44,922 bases of DNA from an uncultured Microcaldota archaeon (GTDB lineage Archaea > Micrarchaeota > Micrarchaeia > Anstonellales > Anstonellaceae). Position 1 is the first letter of the stretch. Every line of letters begins with the position of its first letter. The stretch is taken from positions 1-44,922 of the forward strand of contig CAIXYX010000092.1 in the NCBI GenBank assembly GCA_903923795.1, in the 5' to 3' direction. Below, one piece after another: positions 16,547 through 23,859 of the stretch. The notes beneath the pieces are model-generated. The model made no database searches and was not told where the DNA came from. It saw only the letters and a program-made list of their open reading frames with translations. The position numbers were made by a program, and so were the translations under genes.

Positions 16547-17998
16547 ATGCGCATAAGTCTGGCCATACCCGCCCTCTTCGGCATAATCTTTAGCATGCTC
16601 CTGCTCTCGTCCGGCTGCATCACATACCGCACGCATGCCGAGCAGAATTTCACAAACAGCGGGGATTCGTCATTTCTCCTCGACGAGAGGCTGGGCATCG
16701 ACCAGAATATCAGCAATGGAGAATTCAGCCCGGCCATGTTCGGCGGGGATGTCGGGCCAGAGGCCAGCCGCATGATGATGCGGGGTTTCATCGGCTATTT
16801 CAACAACGGCACATATGCAAGGAGCATATGCGGGCGGATAAATGCGGGCATGAACTGCACAGTCACCCCCGATGGCGGCGTGCGCATATATGGCGCCATG
16901 CAGCCAGATGGAAGATTCTACGCATTCAATTCCACGCGAGACTGGCTCGAGCTCAAGCAGACTTACACATACACCATACGCCGCGTGCCCCTCGCCGGCT
17001 TTTTCGCATACGGGGACATGAACGATTCGGCGCGGGCGGAGGCGCAGAGGCAGAATCTGCGAGATTATCTCAACGCTTATGTGGACAAGCACATTGACGA
17101 GCTGCCGGACACGAGCTGCATCGGCGACTCTCCGCTCGGCTGCGGAGTGGAGCGCCAAGACAGAACTCTTGATGTCATGCTCACGCCGGGACAGGGGGCC
17201 GGTGCCGGCATTTTGCCGAACACGCGGGTGCTGCGCGCCATGTGCAGCTTCAAATCAATCGACCAATTCAGCGAAACGAAATATTTGGACGGCGGGGTGG
17301 ATTTGGGCGAGGCTGCCGCAGTCAACCGGACACTGTCTGACATCGGCTTGGCGGGATTGAGTATCCCCTGCGACCCCGGCACGCAGACCCTTGTTTTGGA
17401 AGTGCTCTATCCGGCCGGAATTGGCACGGGCGCGCCGGATTTGCTGGCATACCAACTCATAGACAGGCAAAAGATACAGTGGCAGTTGCATCAGGGACTG
17501 CTCGAGAATGGCACGACCATGGCCTCCATTTCCAAATACGCCAGCGGGTCATTCGGCGAGCAGACGGTCGATTTCATGGCCGGACAGATGCGCGGGCGCA
17601 ATTTCAAGGATTTGAACGCGATAAAAAATGCAGGCGCGGGCGGGCTTGGGGCGGACGTGCGCTTTGATTACGCCGTCCAGTTCCCCGACGGCACAATCAA
17701 TGCATCTGTGAATGGCCAGCCGCTTGACATGAGCGGGAATCGGGTGGTCATCGACCTGAAGCATCTGGCCGCTTATGGCAAAGGGGACGGGGTGAGGGTG
17801 GTGGTGGTGAATTACCTCTCGCCTCTTGGGCCATACACCTGGCTTGCCATCAACCTGCTGTTCTTGTTCATCATGGGCATAATCGTCGTGCTCAACGTGT
17901 CGAAATGGCGGCAGGCCTTCTCCAAGCCGTCACGCAAGATGATGGATAGGCCGGACTCGCCGAGGCCCGAGACGGGGGAGAGGCGCATCCGCAAGTAA
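16547..17998 (+). CDS. Membrane-anchored lipoprotein, paralogue 3 (LppM-like topology)
   Basis: The third, most diverged member of the tandem family (483 residues with this start, equal to paralogue 1). The signal peptide MRISLAIPALFG... ends in LLLSSGC (Cys24). Cysteine pairs are CGRINAGMNC, CIGDSPLGC and RAMC with IPC. Shared blocks are TYTIRRVPLAGFFA, FDYAVQFPDGTINA and LAAYGKGDG followed by YLSPLGPYTW. A C-terminal membrane helix (about residues 430-452) and a basic tail end the protein. The start is uncertain: the frame stays open to a TTG at 16463, but 16547 gives a normal signal peptide and lies 25 nt after a TATA-like box. Surface protein of unknown function. Confidence 0.78.
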   Translation: MRISLAIPALFGIIFSMLLLSSGCITYRTHAEQNFTNSGDSSFLLDERLGIDQNISNGEFSPAMFGGDVGPEASRMMMRGFIGYFNNGTYARSICGRINAGMNCTVTPDGGVRIYGAMQPDGRFYAFNSTRDWLELKQTYTYTIRRVPLAGFFAYGDMNDSARAEAQRQNLRDYLNAYVDKHIDELPDTSCIGDSPLGCGVERQDRTLDVMLTPGQGAGAGILPNTRVLRAMCSFKSIDQFSETKYLDGGVDLGEAAAVNRTLSDIGLAGLSIPCDPGTQTLVLEVLYPAGIGTGAPDLLAYQLIDRQKIQWQLHQGLLENGTTMASISKYASGSFGEQTVDFMAGQMRGRNFKDLNAIKNAGAGGLGADVRFDYAVQFPDGTINASVNGQPLDMSGNRVVIDLKHLAAYGKGDGVRVVVVNYLSPLGPYTWLAINLLFLFIMGIIVVLNVSKWRQAFSKPSRKMMDRPDSPRPETGERRIRK

Positions 17999-18043
17999 AA
18001 TAGCCCCCGTCCTTTCGCCTCGCCTGTCACCGCCCCCGCAAAG

Positions 18044-18052
18044 CCTTTTAAC
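18044..18052 (+). promoter_or_regulatory. TATA-like box upstream of 18073
   Basis: CCTTTTAAC is centred about 25 nt before the ATG at 18073, again fitting a leaderless start. Confidence 0.4.
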
Positions 18053-18072
18053 GGCTGTTTGAGAATGTGAAG

Positions 18073-18687
18073 ATGACAAGAAATCATCCTAAATGCGTGA
18101 TTATTATGAGCACTGATGACCACAAATTCCAGCAGCTGAAAACCCGCGTGCTGCATGCGGGCGGGTATTTCGTGCATTTCTATTTCGATATGCATTCGAA
18201 TTCCGAGGAGACGCTAAAGAGCAGCATGATTGGCTTCGTGGGCAAGCTCACCAATGAGGAGGGCGTGGCCATGGGCGTTGGCGAGATTGACGAGGCCGTG
18301 GAGAAGGACGGGATGTTTTCCTGCACCACCAAAGTCTCGCTCCTTGTGCATGATTTGCCGGCCCTGACCCGCCTCACCATGGGCTACGGGCCCGTCGGCG
18401 TGGAGGTAGAGGAGCCGCACGAGAGCATAGTCTCGATGGGCGAATTGCAGACCTCTTTGATGACAATTTCGGCCATGGCGCAGGATTTGACGCAGTTCAT
18501 CATCAAGAAACAGCTGCTTGACCCGGCAGAGAAGGCCAATTTCGAGAAGCAGATGGTTTACAAGGCGCTTATTGGGCAAAAGCTGATGGAGAAGGCGAAG
18601 AAAGACGGGGCGGAAGGAAACGCCGCAACGAGCACGGGAAAGAAGGAAGAGGGAAAAGACGGCAAGAAAGACGAGAAGAAGAAATAG
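18073..18687 (+). CDS. Conserved hypothetical protein next to a KaiC-like ATPase
   Basis: A 204-residue predicted cytosolic protein. The body (about residues 20-165) is an alpha/beta fold with HAGGYFVHFYFDMHSN, FVGKLTNEEGVAMGVGEIDE and TTKVSLLVHDLPALTRLT; the end is a Lys/Glu/Gly-rich tail. I do not recognise a named domain. The start is taken at 18073 because of the TATA box 25 nt upstream; ATG 18106 is possible, and GTG 18067 adds two residues. The KaiC-like gene begins 48 nt after its stop but has its own TATA-like box, so the functional link is only positional. Confidence 0.68.
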   Translation: MTRNHPKCVIIMSTDDHKFQQLKTRVLHAGGYFVHFYFDMHSNSEETLKSSMIGFVGKLTNEEGVAMGVGEIDEAVEKDGMFSCTTKVSLLVHDLPALTRLTMGYGPVGVEVEEPHESIVSMGELQTSLMTISAMAQDLTQFIIKKQLLDPAEKANFEKQMVYKALIGQKLMEKAKKDGAEGNAATSTGKKEEGKDGKKDEKKK

Positions 18688-18704
18688 GCAGCCTTATCCA
18701 TAAC

Positions 18705-18713
18705 CCATAAAAG
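18705..18713 (+). promoter_or_regulatory. TATA-like box of the KaiC-like gene
   Basis: CCATAAAAG is centred about 26 nt before ATG 18736; no Shine-Dalgarno is present. Confidence 0.45.
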
Positions 18714-18735
18714 CCCCATACCCCTGATTCTTACC

Positions 18736-19890
18736 ATGAATCTGTTATTCCCGAAAGTCCCGTCAGGAGTTCCGGGCCTTGACAAGATGATAGGCGGCGG
18801 ATACACCAAGAACAGCATCATCACCGTGTCGGGCAGCACGGGCTCGGGCAGAACCACATTCGCCACCCAGTTTCTGGTGAATGGCTTTAGGCAAAACGGC
18901 GAGCCGGGCATATATCTCTCTTTCAATGAGCCCAAATATTCCATTTTCGCGAACATGAGCGCATTCGACTGGAACCTGCCCGAATTAGAGAGAAACAAGC
19001 AAGTTGTGTTCATTGAATATCCGGCGAGCGAATTGACGAGTTTCATGGAGCAGGAGAGCTCGCTACTCGAGCTGGTGGACACGCTCGGTGTTGAGAGAGT
19101 GGTGTTTGACTCTATCACTCCTCTTGCCATGCTCTCTGACGGAGATGAACGCGTGCGCGACATGCAGAAGCTCATCAACGTCATTAGAAAATGGGGCGTG
19201 ACAACGCTCATCACGGCGTCAGATGTCACGCCGCCAGACCCGGACTTGCCGCGCACATCTGTCGGAATAGAGGGCATGACAGATGGTTTCATACATTTGG
19301 GCTGGATGCGCGAGGGAAATCGGCGGCTGCGCACGCTCGAAGTGGTGAAGATGCGCGGCTCGGCCCATGCTCACCTGATTCATCTCACAACAATAGATGA
19401 CAAGGGTTACCGGCTGGTGGATGCCGAAGTGGCCGAGAGCGATGCGAAGCCGAAAACCAAAGTTGGGACGGGCGGCGCGCGCACAGGCACCATATTCAAC
19501 ACAGCTGAGAGCGAGGCACCCAACCCCGCGAAGACCGCCGGAGCCATGAGGCCTTATCAGCAGTCGGCTTTTTCAGCCGGACCAAAGACTGCGCCGACCG
19601 GCGATGGCGGGCCGGCATTTTCTGTCACGAAAAGGGCTTATGTTGATTCGAAGACTGGGCAGGTTCCATCTGTTCCCCGTCCGCCGAATTCTTCGGCGTC
19701 TATAGCCAAACAGGGCATTGCCGGCGGCCCCGCTTCCCCCCACCCGAACCCGATACACCCGCTCTTCTCGGCTTCGAATACGCCAAAAACTCCCTTGATG
19801 CCGCCAACACCGCCAAAACTTTTGCCAAAAAAACAGGCACCGGCCGACAACGCCAAACGGCCTTCTGTGAAAAAAGAGGATAAATACTGA
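18736..19890 (+). CDS. KaiC/RadA-superfamily ATPase with Walker A lysine replaced and a disordered tail
   Basis: A single KaiC-type RecA domain occupies about residues 1-240: FPKVPSGVPGLDKMIGGG, then a Walker A loop GSTGSGRTT at residues 33-41, Walker B VERVVFDSIT with Asp125, and GMTDGFIHLGW / RTLEVVKMRGSAH near the end of the fold. In KaiC relatives the Walker A residue 39 is normally Lys (GKT); here the codon is AGA (Arg), so ATP hydrolysis may be altered. The last about 140 residues are Pro/Ala/Ser-rich and probably disordered. Archaeal single-domain KaiC-like proteins are regulators or signalling ATPases, but the exact role here is unknown. Confidence 0.82.
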   Translation: MNLLFPKVPSGVPGLDKMIGGGYTKNSIITVSGSTGSGRTTFATQFLVNGFRQNGEPGIYLSFNEPKYSIFANMSAFDWNLPELERNKQVVFIEYPASELTSFMEQESSLLELVDTLGVERVVFDSITPLAMLSDGDERVRDMQKLINVIRKWGVTTLITASDVTPPDPDLPRTSVGIEGMTDGFIHLGWMREGNRRLRTLEVVKMRGSAHAHLIHLTTIDDKGYRLVDAEVAESDAKPKTKVGTGGARTGTIFNTAESEAPNPAKTAGAMRPYQQSAFSAGPKTAPTGDGGPAFSVTKRAYVDSKTGQVPSVPRPPNSSASIAKQGIAGGPASPHPNPIHPLFSASNTPKTPLMPPTPPKLLPKKQAPADNAKRPSVKKEDKY

Positions 19891-19907
19891 ACATATTGGT
19901 GGATTAT

Positions 19908-21023
19908 ATGACTGATGAGCATTCGCACAGCCATTCGAAGGAGATAGACCCGTGGTCAAGCGAGCTTCCGGCAGACCAGAGCAAGCTGTTCCACGAGTTC
20001 GGGCTCGAGGAGATTTCGGATGCGATGCGAAAAAGATTCGCATCGAGCCATTTGTTCAAAAAGCGCATCATATTGGCCCACCGCGATTTGACGCAGTGGA
20101 TAAAAGCTGCCGACGATGGCAAGCAGGTCGCCGTGATGAGCGGCATAAAGCCTTCCGGTGAATTCCATCTTGGCAGCAAGCAGACAGCAGAGGAGATAGT
20201 CTTTTTCCAACAGGCATTCAAGGCAAAAGTGTTCTATTGCATCGCAGATTTGGAGGCGCATGTTGACAACGGCTTGTCGCTTGATGAGTGCAAGGCAAAT
20301 GCCATAGGAAATGTGGCAGACCTCTTGGCGCTCGGAATTGACGCAGACAACACATATTTCTACCGCCAGTCTCTCGAGCCGCGCGTCACAACAATGGCTT
20401 ACAAATTGTCGAGGAGGGTGACTCCTGCGATGCTCACCGCGATTTACGGGGACAAACCTCTTAGTTTGTACATGGCAGTGCTAACACAAATGGGGGACAT
20501 TCTTTTGCCGCAGCACAAGGATTTCGGAGGCCCGAAGCATGTTTTGGTGCCGGTTGGCCTTGATCAGGACCCGCATATACGCTTGTGCCGCGACTTGGCT
20601 TTCAAGGAGAAACTGATTTTACCGTCATCCACTTACCACAAGTTCATCAAGAATCTCAAAGGAGAGGCCAAGATGTCGAAACGCGACCCTGACGCCATGA
20701 TTTGGCTGTCGGAGGATTTGAATTCGGTGAAAAAGAAATTCATGCGCTCGCTCACAGGGGGGCGGAACACGGCGGAAGAGCAGCGCAGGGATGGCGGCGA
20801 TATTGCCAATTGCGTGGCATATGACTTGTTCTCGACACACTTCGAGCATGACGAGAAGAAGCTTGTGCAGAGGTATTCGGATTGCACAAGCGGCAAGATA
20901 CTTTGCGGCGAATGCAAGACACAGATGGCCGAGACGATGCTTGCGTGGATGAAGAAGCATCAGGAGACGAGGGCCAAGATGATGAAGAAGGCCGAGAAGA
21001 TAATTGAGATGCAGGAGGAATAA
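19908..21023 (+). CDS. trpS: Tryptophanyl-tRNA synthetase (archaeal type)
   Basis: A class I aminoacyl-tRNA synthetase of 371 residues. The HIGH-equivalent is SGIKPSGEFHLGSKQT, the tryptophan/ATP region includes VPVGLDQDPHIRLCRDLA, and the KMSKS loop is KMSKRDPDAMIWL. The N-terminal segment with DPWSSELPADQSKLFHEFG is typical of archaeal/eukaryotic TrpRS. ATG 19908 is preferred over TTG 19896 because GGTGG lies 5 nt before it. It starts 18 nt after the KaiC-like gene. Confidence 0.93.
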   Translation: MTDEHSHSHSKEIDPWSSELPADQSKLFHEFGLEEISDAMRKRFASSHLFKKRIILAHRDLTQWIKAADDGKQVAVMSGIKPSGEFHLGSKQTAEEIVFFQQAFKAKVFYCIADLEAHVDNGLSLDECKANAIGNVADLLALGIDADNTYFYRQSLEPRVTTMAYKLSRRVTPAMLTAIYGDKPLSLYMAVLTQMGDILLPQHKDFGGPKHVLVPVGLDQDPHIRLCRDLAFKEKLILPSSTYHKFIKNLKGEAKMSKRDPDAMIWLSEDLNSVKKKFMRSLTGGRNTAEEQRRDGGDIANCVAYDLFSTHFEHDEKKLVQRYSDCTSGKILCGECKTQMAETMLAWMKKHQETRAKMMKKAEKIIEMQEE

Positions 21024-21054
21024 GATAGTAAAAATCCGTGGTTGGAGGGATTGT

Positions 21055-22005
21055 ATGGGAAAATACTTCAATATCATCGAGGCGATGTTCAAGACTGCGG
21101 GTTTGGCGAAAGATACCGGACTGTTGACTTTGGCCGCGGCCAGTATCATCCTGCCAGTAGCGATTTTTCTCGCGCTAACGTTCCTTCTCAAAGGAATAGG
21201 GTTCATTCTTGCCATTCCGATAGTAGTAGTTGTCGCGTGGTATTTCTCGCTGAAGAAACATAACAGAGTGATGGAGCTGCAGGGAATAGAGAAAGGGCAG
21301 CTCATCAAATTCACAGATTGGGCGTGGCTGAATTTCAGGCGCATATTCGTGGATCTGTTCTGCTGGTATGACAAGAAACTGCTCATCCCAGTAATTGTGG
21401 CGATCATTTTGGTCGCGATTGGCGTCGTGCTGTTCGGCTCATCAATGCCAGCCGCGAGCCACACGAACGAGGTTAACGATTATATGTATGCCAATGGCGC
21501 GAGCGCGCGAGCACACGTCAATTCTTGGAGCGCATTGCAGGCGCTGGGAGGCTTGGGGATGGTCATCATAGGATTATACTTAGTCGTCATAGTCTGGATG
21601 ATCGTATTCTACATCCACAGCACCAGGACAAAATTCGGCTCTTGGTTGGCGCTCGCTGGAGTATGCGCGGCAGGAGAAGCCCTCAAACAATCGAATGCTC
21701 AGATCAAGGGACAGACATTGGAGGCTGCCCTGCCATCATATATCAATCTCCAATTAGTCTATCTCGCCGCATACATAGTACTGATTCCGATAGAAGTGGT
21801 CTTCGTAGTCCTCATGCTTCTTGGAGGAAGTACGTCGATTTTAGGCACGGCAATTATGTTGATTGCCACATTGGTGATTGCCCTGATACTCATGGCTGAG
21901 ACTATGATAATCGAGGCAGGCATCTACAAGTTCTGGATTGTGCCCGAAGAAAAGATTATGGGAAAAGTTGACCTGAAAAAGCTCGCACCTCGACCAGTGG
22001 CGTGA
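21055..22005 (+). CDS. Polytopic membrane protein, unknown
   Basis: A 316-residue integral membrane protein with about six hydrophobic helices (approximately residues 26-46, 48-66, 110-130, 165-190, 233-262 and 267-292) and a polar C-terminus ending in KKLAPRPVA. A conserved-looking FWIVPEEKIMG follows the last helix. GGAGG lies 6 nt before ATG 21055; the in-frame upstream extension overlaps trpS and is rejected. I see no transporter signature. The general layout resembles broadly distributed archaeal multi-spanning proteins of unknown function. Confidence 0.75.
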   Translation: MGKYFNIIEAMFKTAGLAKDTGLLTLAAASIILPVAIFLALTFLLKGIGFILAIPIVVVVAWYFSLKKHNRVMELQGIEKGQLIKFTDWAWLNFRRIFVDLFCWYDKKLLIPVIVAIILVAIGVVLFGSSMPAASHTNEVNDYMYANGASARAHVNSWSALQALGGLGMVIIGLYLVVIVWMIVFYIHSTRTKFGSWLALAGVCAAGEALKQSNAQIKGQTLEAALPSYINLQLVYLAAYIVLIPIEVVFVVLMLLGGSTSILGTAIMLIATLVIALILMAETMIIEAGIYKFWIVPEEKIMGKVDLKKLAPRPVA

Positions 22006-22019
22006 TGGAAAGAATGTAA

Positions 22020-22078
22020 AAGAAATTTCTTTTGCTTTTTTATTTTCTATTTTTTTGTTTATTATATAGATTTCTTTT
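22020..22078 (+). terminator. T-rich terminator after the membrane protein gene
   Basis: Repeated oligo-T runs (six and seven T) follow the stop at 22005, before the convergent CoaD-DUF84 gene. Confidence 0.45.
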
Positions 22079-22082
22079 CAGC

Positions 22083-22150
22083 TCAAACCAGACTTCTTCG
22101 CTCAAACCTTGGCTTCTTCTCTCGACTTAAACCGGGCTCCGTCTCTCAAC
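22083..22150. repeat. Degenerate tandem repeat across the stop codon of the CoaD-DUF84 gene
   Basis: On the minus strand three related units of about 19-25 nt follow each other: GTTGAGAGACGGAGCCCGG plus TTTAA, then GTCGAGAGAAGAAGCCAAGG plus TTTGA, then GCGAAGAAGTCTGGTTTGA. The stop codon lies in the first unit, so the other two are untranslated remnants in the 3' flank. Confidence 0.45.
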
Positions 22151-23140
22151 CAATGCGCATAGCACCGCCTGCTCGGTCATCTCCTTGCGTTCGAGCAAGC
22201 CTCTTGAGAGGAATGAGATGGCCCCTTTCCCGCGGCCAACATTTTTCTCGCCGGACAATTTATCGATGACAGAGCCCAAAGAGCAGGTGACGCGAAAACG
22301 CGAAAATTTATTTTTCGTTTTGTTTGTTTTTATCATCTTCCCGGCGATGTTTTTCGGCAGCGGGAAGCCCATGGAGCAGCCAAAAGTGTCTGCGCTGCCG
22401 TCGCTTATGCAGGCGAATTGCAAATCGAAATAACGCCCGCCGAACGGCAAAAGGCCGCTCTCGAGGCCGATGGAATAATCGCACGCTGGCCAGACATTGC
22501 AGGCAGCCTTTGCGCGATTGTGCGCCCCGAGCTCTATTGTGGAATGGCCTAATGGTTGTTCGCCCACGCCGCTTTTCACCCTAAAGCCCCGCAATTCGAG
22601 GCGCATGTTCGGGAATGCGCGGCGCATGGCATGGCGCACGCCCTCGAGTTTGGATGGATTTTCAGAGCCTACGGCAACGCGCAGGGGTTGGAGGCGGTGG
22701 CCATGCACATCGATTTTGCCGCCCGAGATGCGGGAGGCGGAGAATGGCAAACCATCTTGCGCCATTTGAAGAGGCACGACGATGATTTTGAGAGGGTGGA
22801 GATGGCGAGCGTGGCGGATTTTGTTTATCTCCCCGGCCACCTCGTTTGTCTCGCTGCTGACTACGATTGCGTCGAGGCTTCGCTCGTTTGTGGCCGAACC
22901 GAAGCGGTTTGAGAGGGGGAAGATGAGGGTGCGCTCGGACATGCCGAGATGCTCGAGCTCGCGGCGCAAGGCTGCGCGACGCTTGGCGGCAGGTGCGATG
23001 GCACAATGATGATGCGCGCGGGCCCACTGGTCGGTGGTGAGGCCGATGTAAACTTGGGCGTAGGGTTTGGCCGCTTGCAAAAGCGCGATGTGCCCGGCAT
23101 GCATGATGTTGAATGTGCCGCCGAGTATGCAGGATGACAT
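22127..23140 (-). CDS. Fusion: phosphopantetheine adenylyltransferase plus DUF84 (ITPase/XTPase-like)
   Basis: A 337-residue two-domain protein. Residues 1-150 are an archaeal-type cytidylyltransferase-like PPAT: CILGGTFNIMHAGH (HxGH nucleotide motif), then DAIVVSSETNEVAGEIN and FSASRISGGKID. PPAT makes dephospho-CoA from 4'-phosphopantetheine. Residues about 153-330 match DUF84, the YjjX-type non-canonical purine NTP phosphatase: VAVGSENPSKLEGVRHA, GEQPLGHSTIELGAHNRA and DYSIGLESGL. The reading frame runs 82 residues further upstream, but that part is basic, Met-rich and overlaps the divergent gene. ATG 23140 begins exactly at the conserved domain and has a TATA-like box 26 nt upstream. Confidence 0.88.
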   Translation of the reverse strand: MSSCILGGTFNIMHAGHIALLQAAKPYAQVYIGLTTDQWARAHHHCAIAPAAKRRAALRRELEHLGMSERTLIFPLSNRFGSATNERSLDAIVVSSETNEVAGEINKIRHARHLHPLKIIVVPLQMAQDGLPFSASRISGGKIDVHGHRLQPLRVAVGSENPSKLEGVRHAMRRAFPNMRLELRGFRVKSGVGEQPLGHSTIELGAHNRAKAACNVWPACDYSIGLESGLLPFGGRYFDLQFACISDGSADTFGCSMGFPLPKNIAGKMIKTNKTKNKFSRFRVTCSLGSVIDKLSGEKNVGRGKGAISFLSRGLLERKEMTEQAVLCALVERRSPV

Positions 23141-23162
23141 GATGCCGATTACGACCGAATGG

Positions 23163-23170
23163 TTAAAAAA
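23163..23170. promoter_or_regulatory. Shared TATA-like box between divergent genes
   Basis: TTAAAAAA is centred about 26 nt from the CoaD-DUF84 ATG (23140, minus) and about 27 nt from GTG 23193 (plus). One AT box may therefore serve both directions, with both messages leaderless. Confidence 0.4.
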
Positions 23171-23192
23171 GCAACGACGGATTGGATGAAGC

Positions 23193-23678
23193 GTGAGAAA
23201 AATGGATATGAAAAAAAATGGCGGAAAAATCCATGCCCGCGGCCAGGCCAACCTCGAGACCATGGCCATCTTCGCGGCAGTCATCATCATGGTGCTTGTC
23301 ATAGCCATCGCCCTCCCGGCGCAGGCGTCATCGGGCGAGATGGTGAGGCAGCAATCAGCCGCGAAGACAAGCGTGACATTGCTCACGACAACGGCGGACG
23401 AGGTCTATCTGGCCGGAGAGGGCTCCTCGCGCAGGATTTGGGTGGATATGCCGGCCAGTTTCTCATACGCCGATTCATTCATCGGCAGCCATACGGGCTC
23501 GGAGAGCTGGAGCCAGCGCAAGGCCGTCAGCATCTACCTCGAGGGGGTGGGGGATGTCATCTCCTCCGGCCATGCGCCCCTTTGCGGGAATTGGCCGGCT
23601 ACTTCCGGCAGATGGCAGATAAACGTGGTTTACAATGATTCGGACCCGCCGCACGTCATGGTGAACGGGAATTGCTGA
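23193..23678 (+). CDS. Class III signal-peptide (archaeal pilin-like) protein
   Basis: A 161-residue secreted or pilus-like protein. A basic N-terminus (MRKMDMKKNGGKIHARG) is followed by QANLETMAIFAAVIIMVL, the class III signal pattern: cleavage between Gly and Gln, a Glu at +5, and a hydrophobic helix that packs in the pilus core. A prepilin peptidase of the FlaK/PibD type would process it (none in the window). The mature domain has Tyr/Ser-rich strands and two cysteines (HAPLCGNW and the C-terminal NGNC). GTG 23193 is chosen from the promoter spacing; ATG 23202 or 23208 is possible. No pilus assembly ATPase is nearby. Confidence 0.8.
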   Translation: MRKMDMKKNGGKIHARGQANLETMAIFAAVIIMVLVIAIALPAQASSGEMVRQQSAAKTSVTLLTTTADEVYLAGEGSSRRIWVDMPASFSYADSFIGSHTGSESWSQRKAVSIYLEGVGDVISSGHAPLCGNWPATSGRWQINVVYNDSDPPHVMVNGNC

Positions 23679-23805
23679 AATGCGGAAATCTGGTTTTAGG
23701 CGAGATTCGATGGCCCGCACCCCCTAATGATAAAAAGGCCCGCCGGCACATCTAATTGGCCGATGACGATATGAACAACCGCGGATTACGAAATGACGAA
23801 AGCTA

Positions 23806-23825
23806 ACAGCGTCCGAGGCCTTTGA
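23806..23825 (+). repeat. 20-bp direct repeat, copy 1, flanking structured element A
   Basis: ACAGCGTCCGAGGCCTTTGA, repeated perfectly at 23933-23952 (period 127 nt). Confidence 0.8.
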
Positions 23826-23859
23826 ATTAACATTATGAAGTTGCATATGTGAAAGCAAT

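Noticed and set aside
23141..23386. N-terminal extension of the CoaD-DUF84 frame (82 extra residues)
   Set aside because: The extension is Met/Ala/Arg-rich, overlaps the start of the divergent pilin-like gene, and the conserved PPAT strand begins exactly at ATG 23140.
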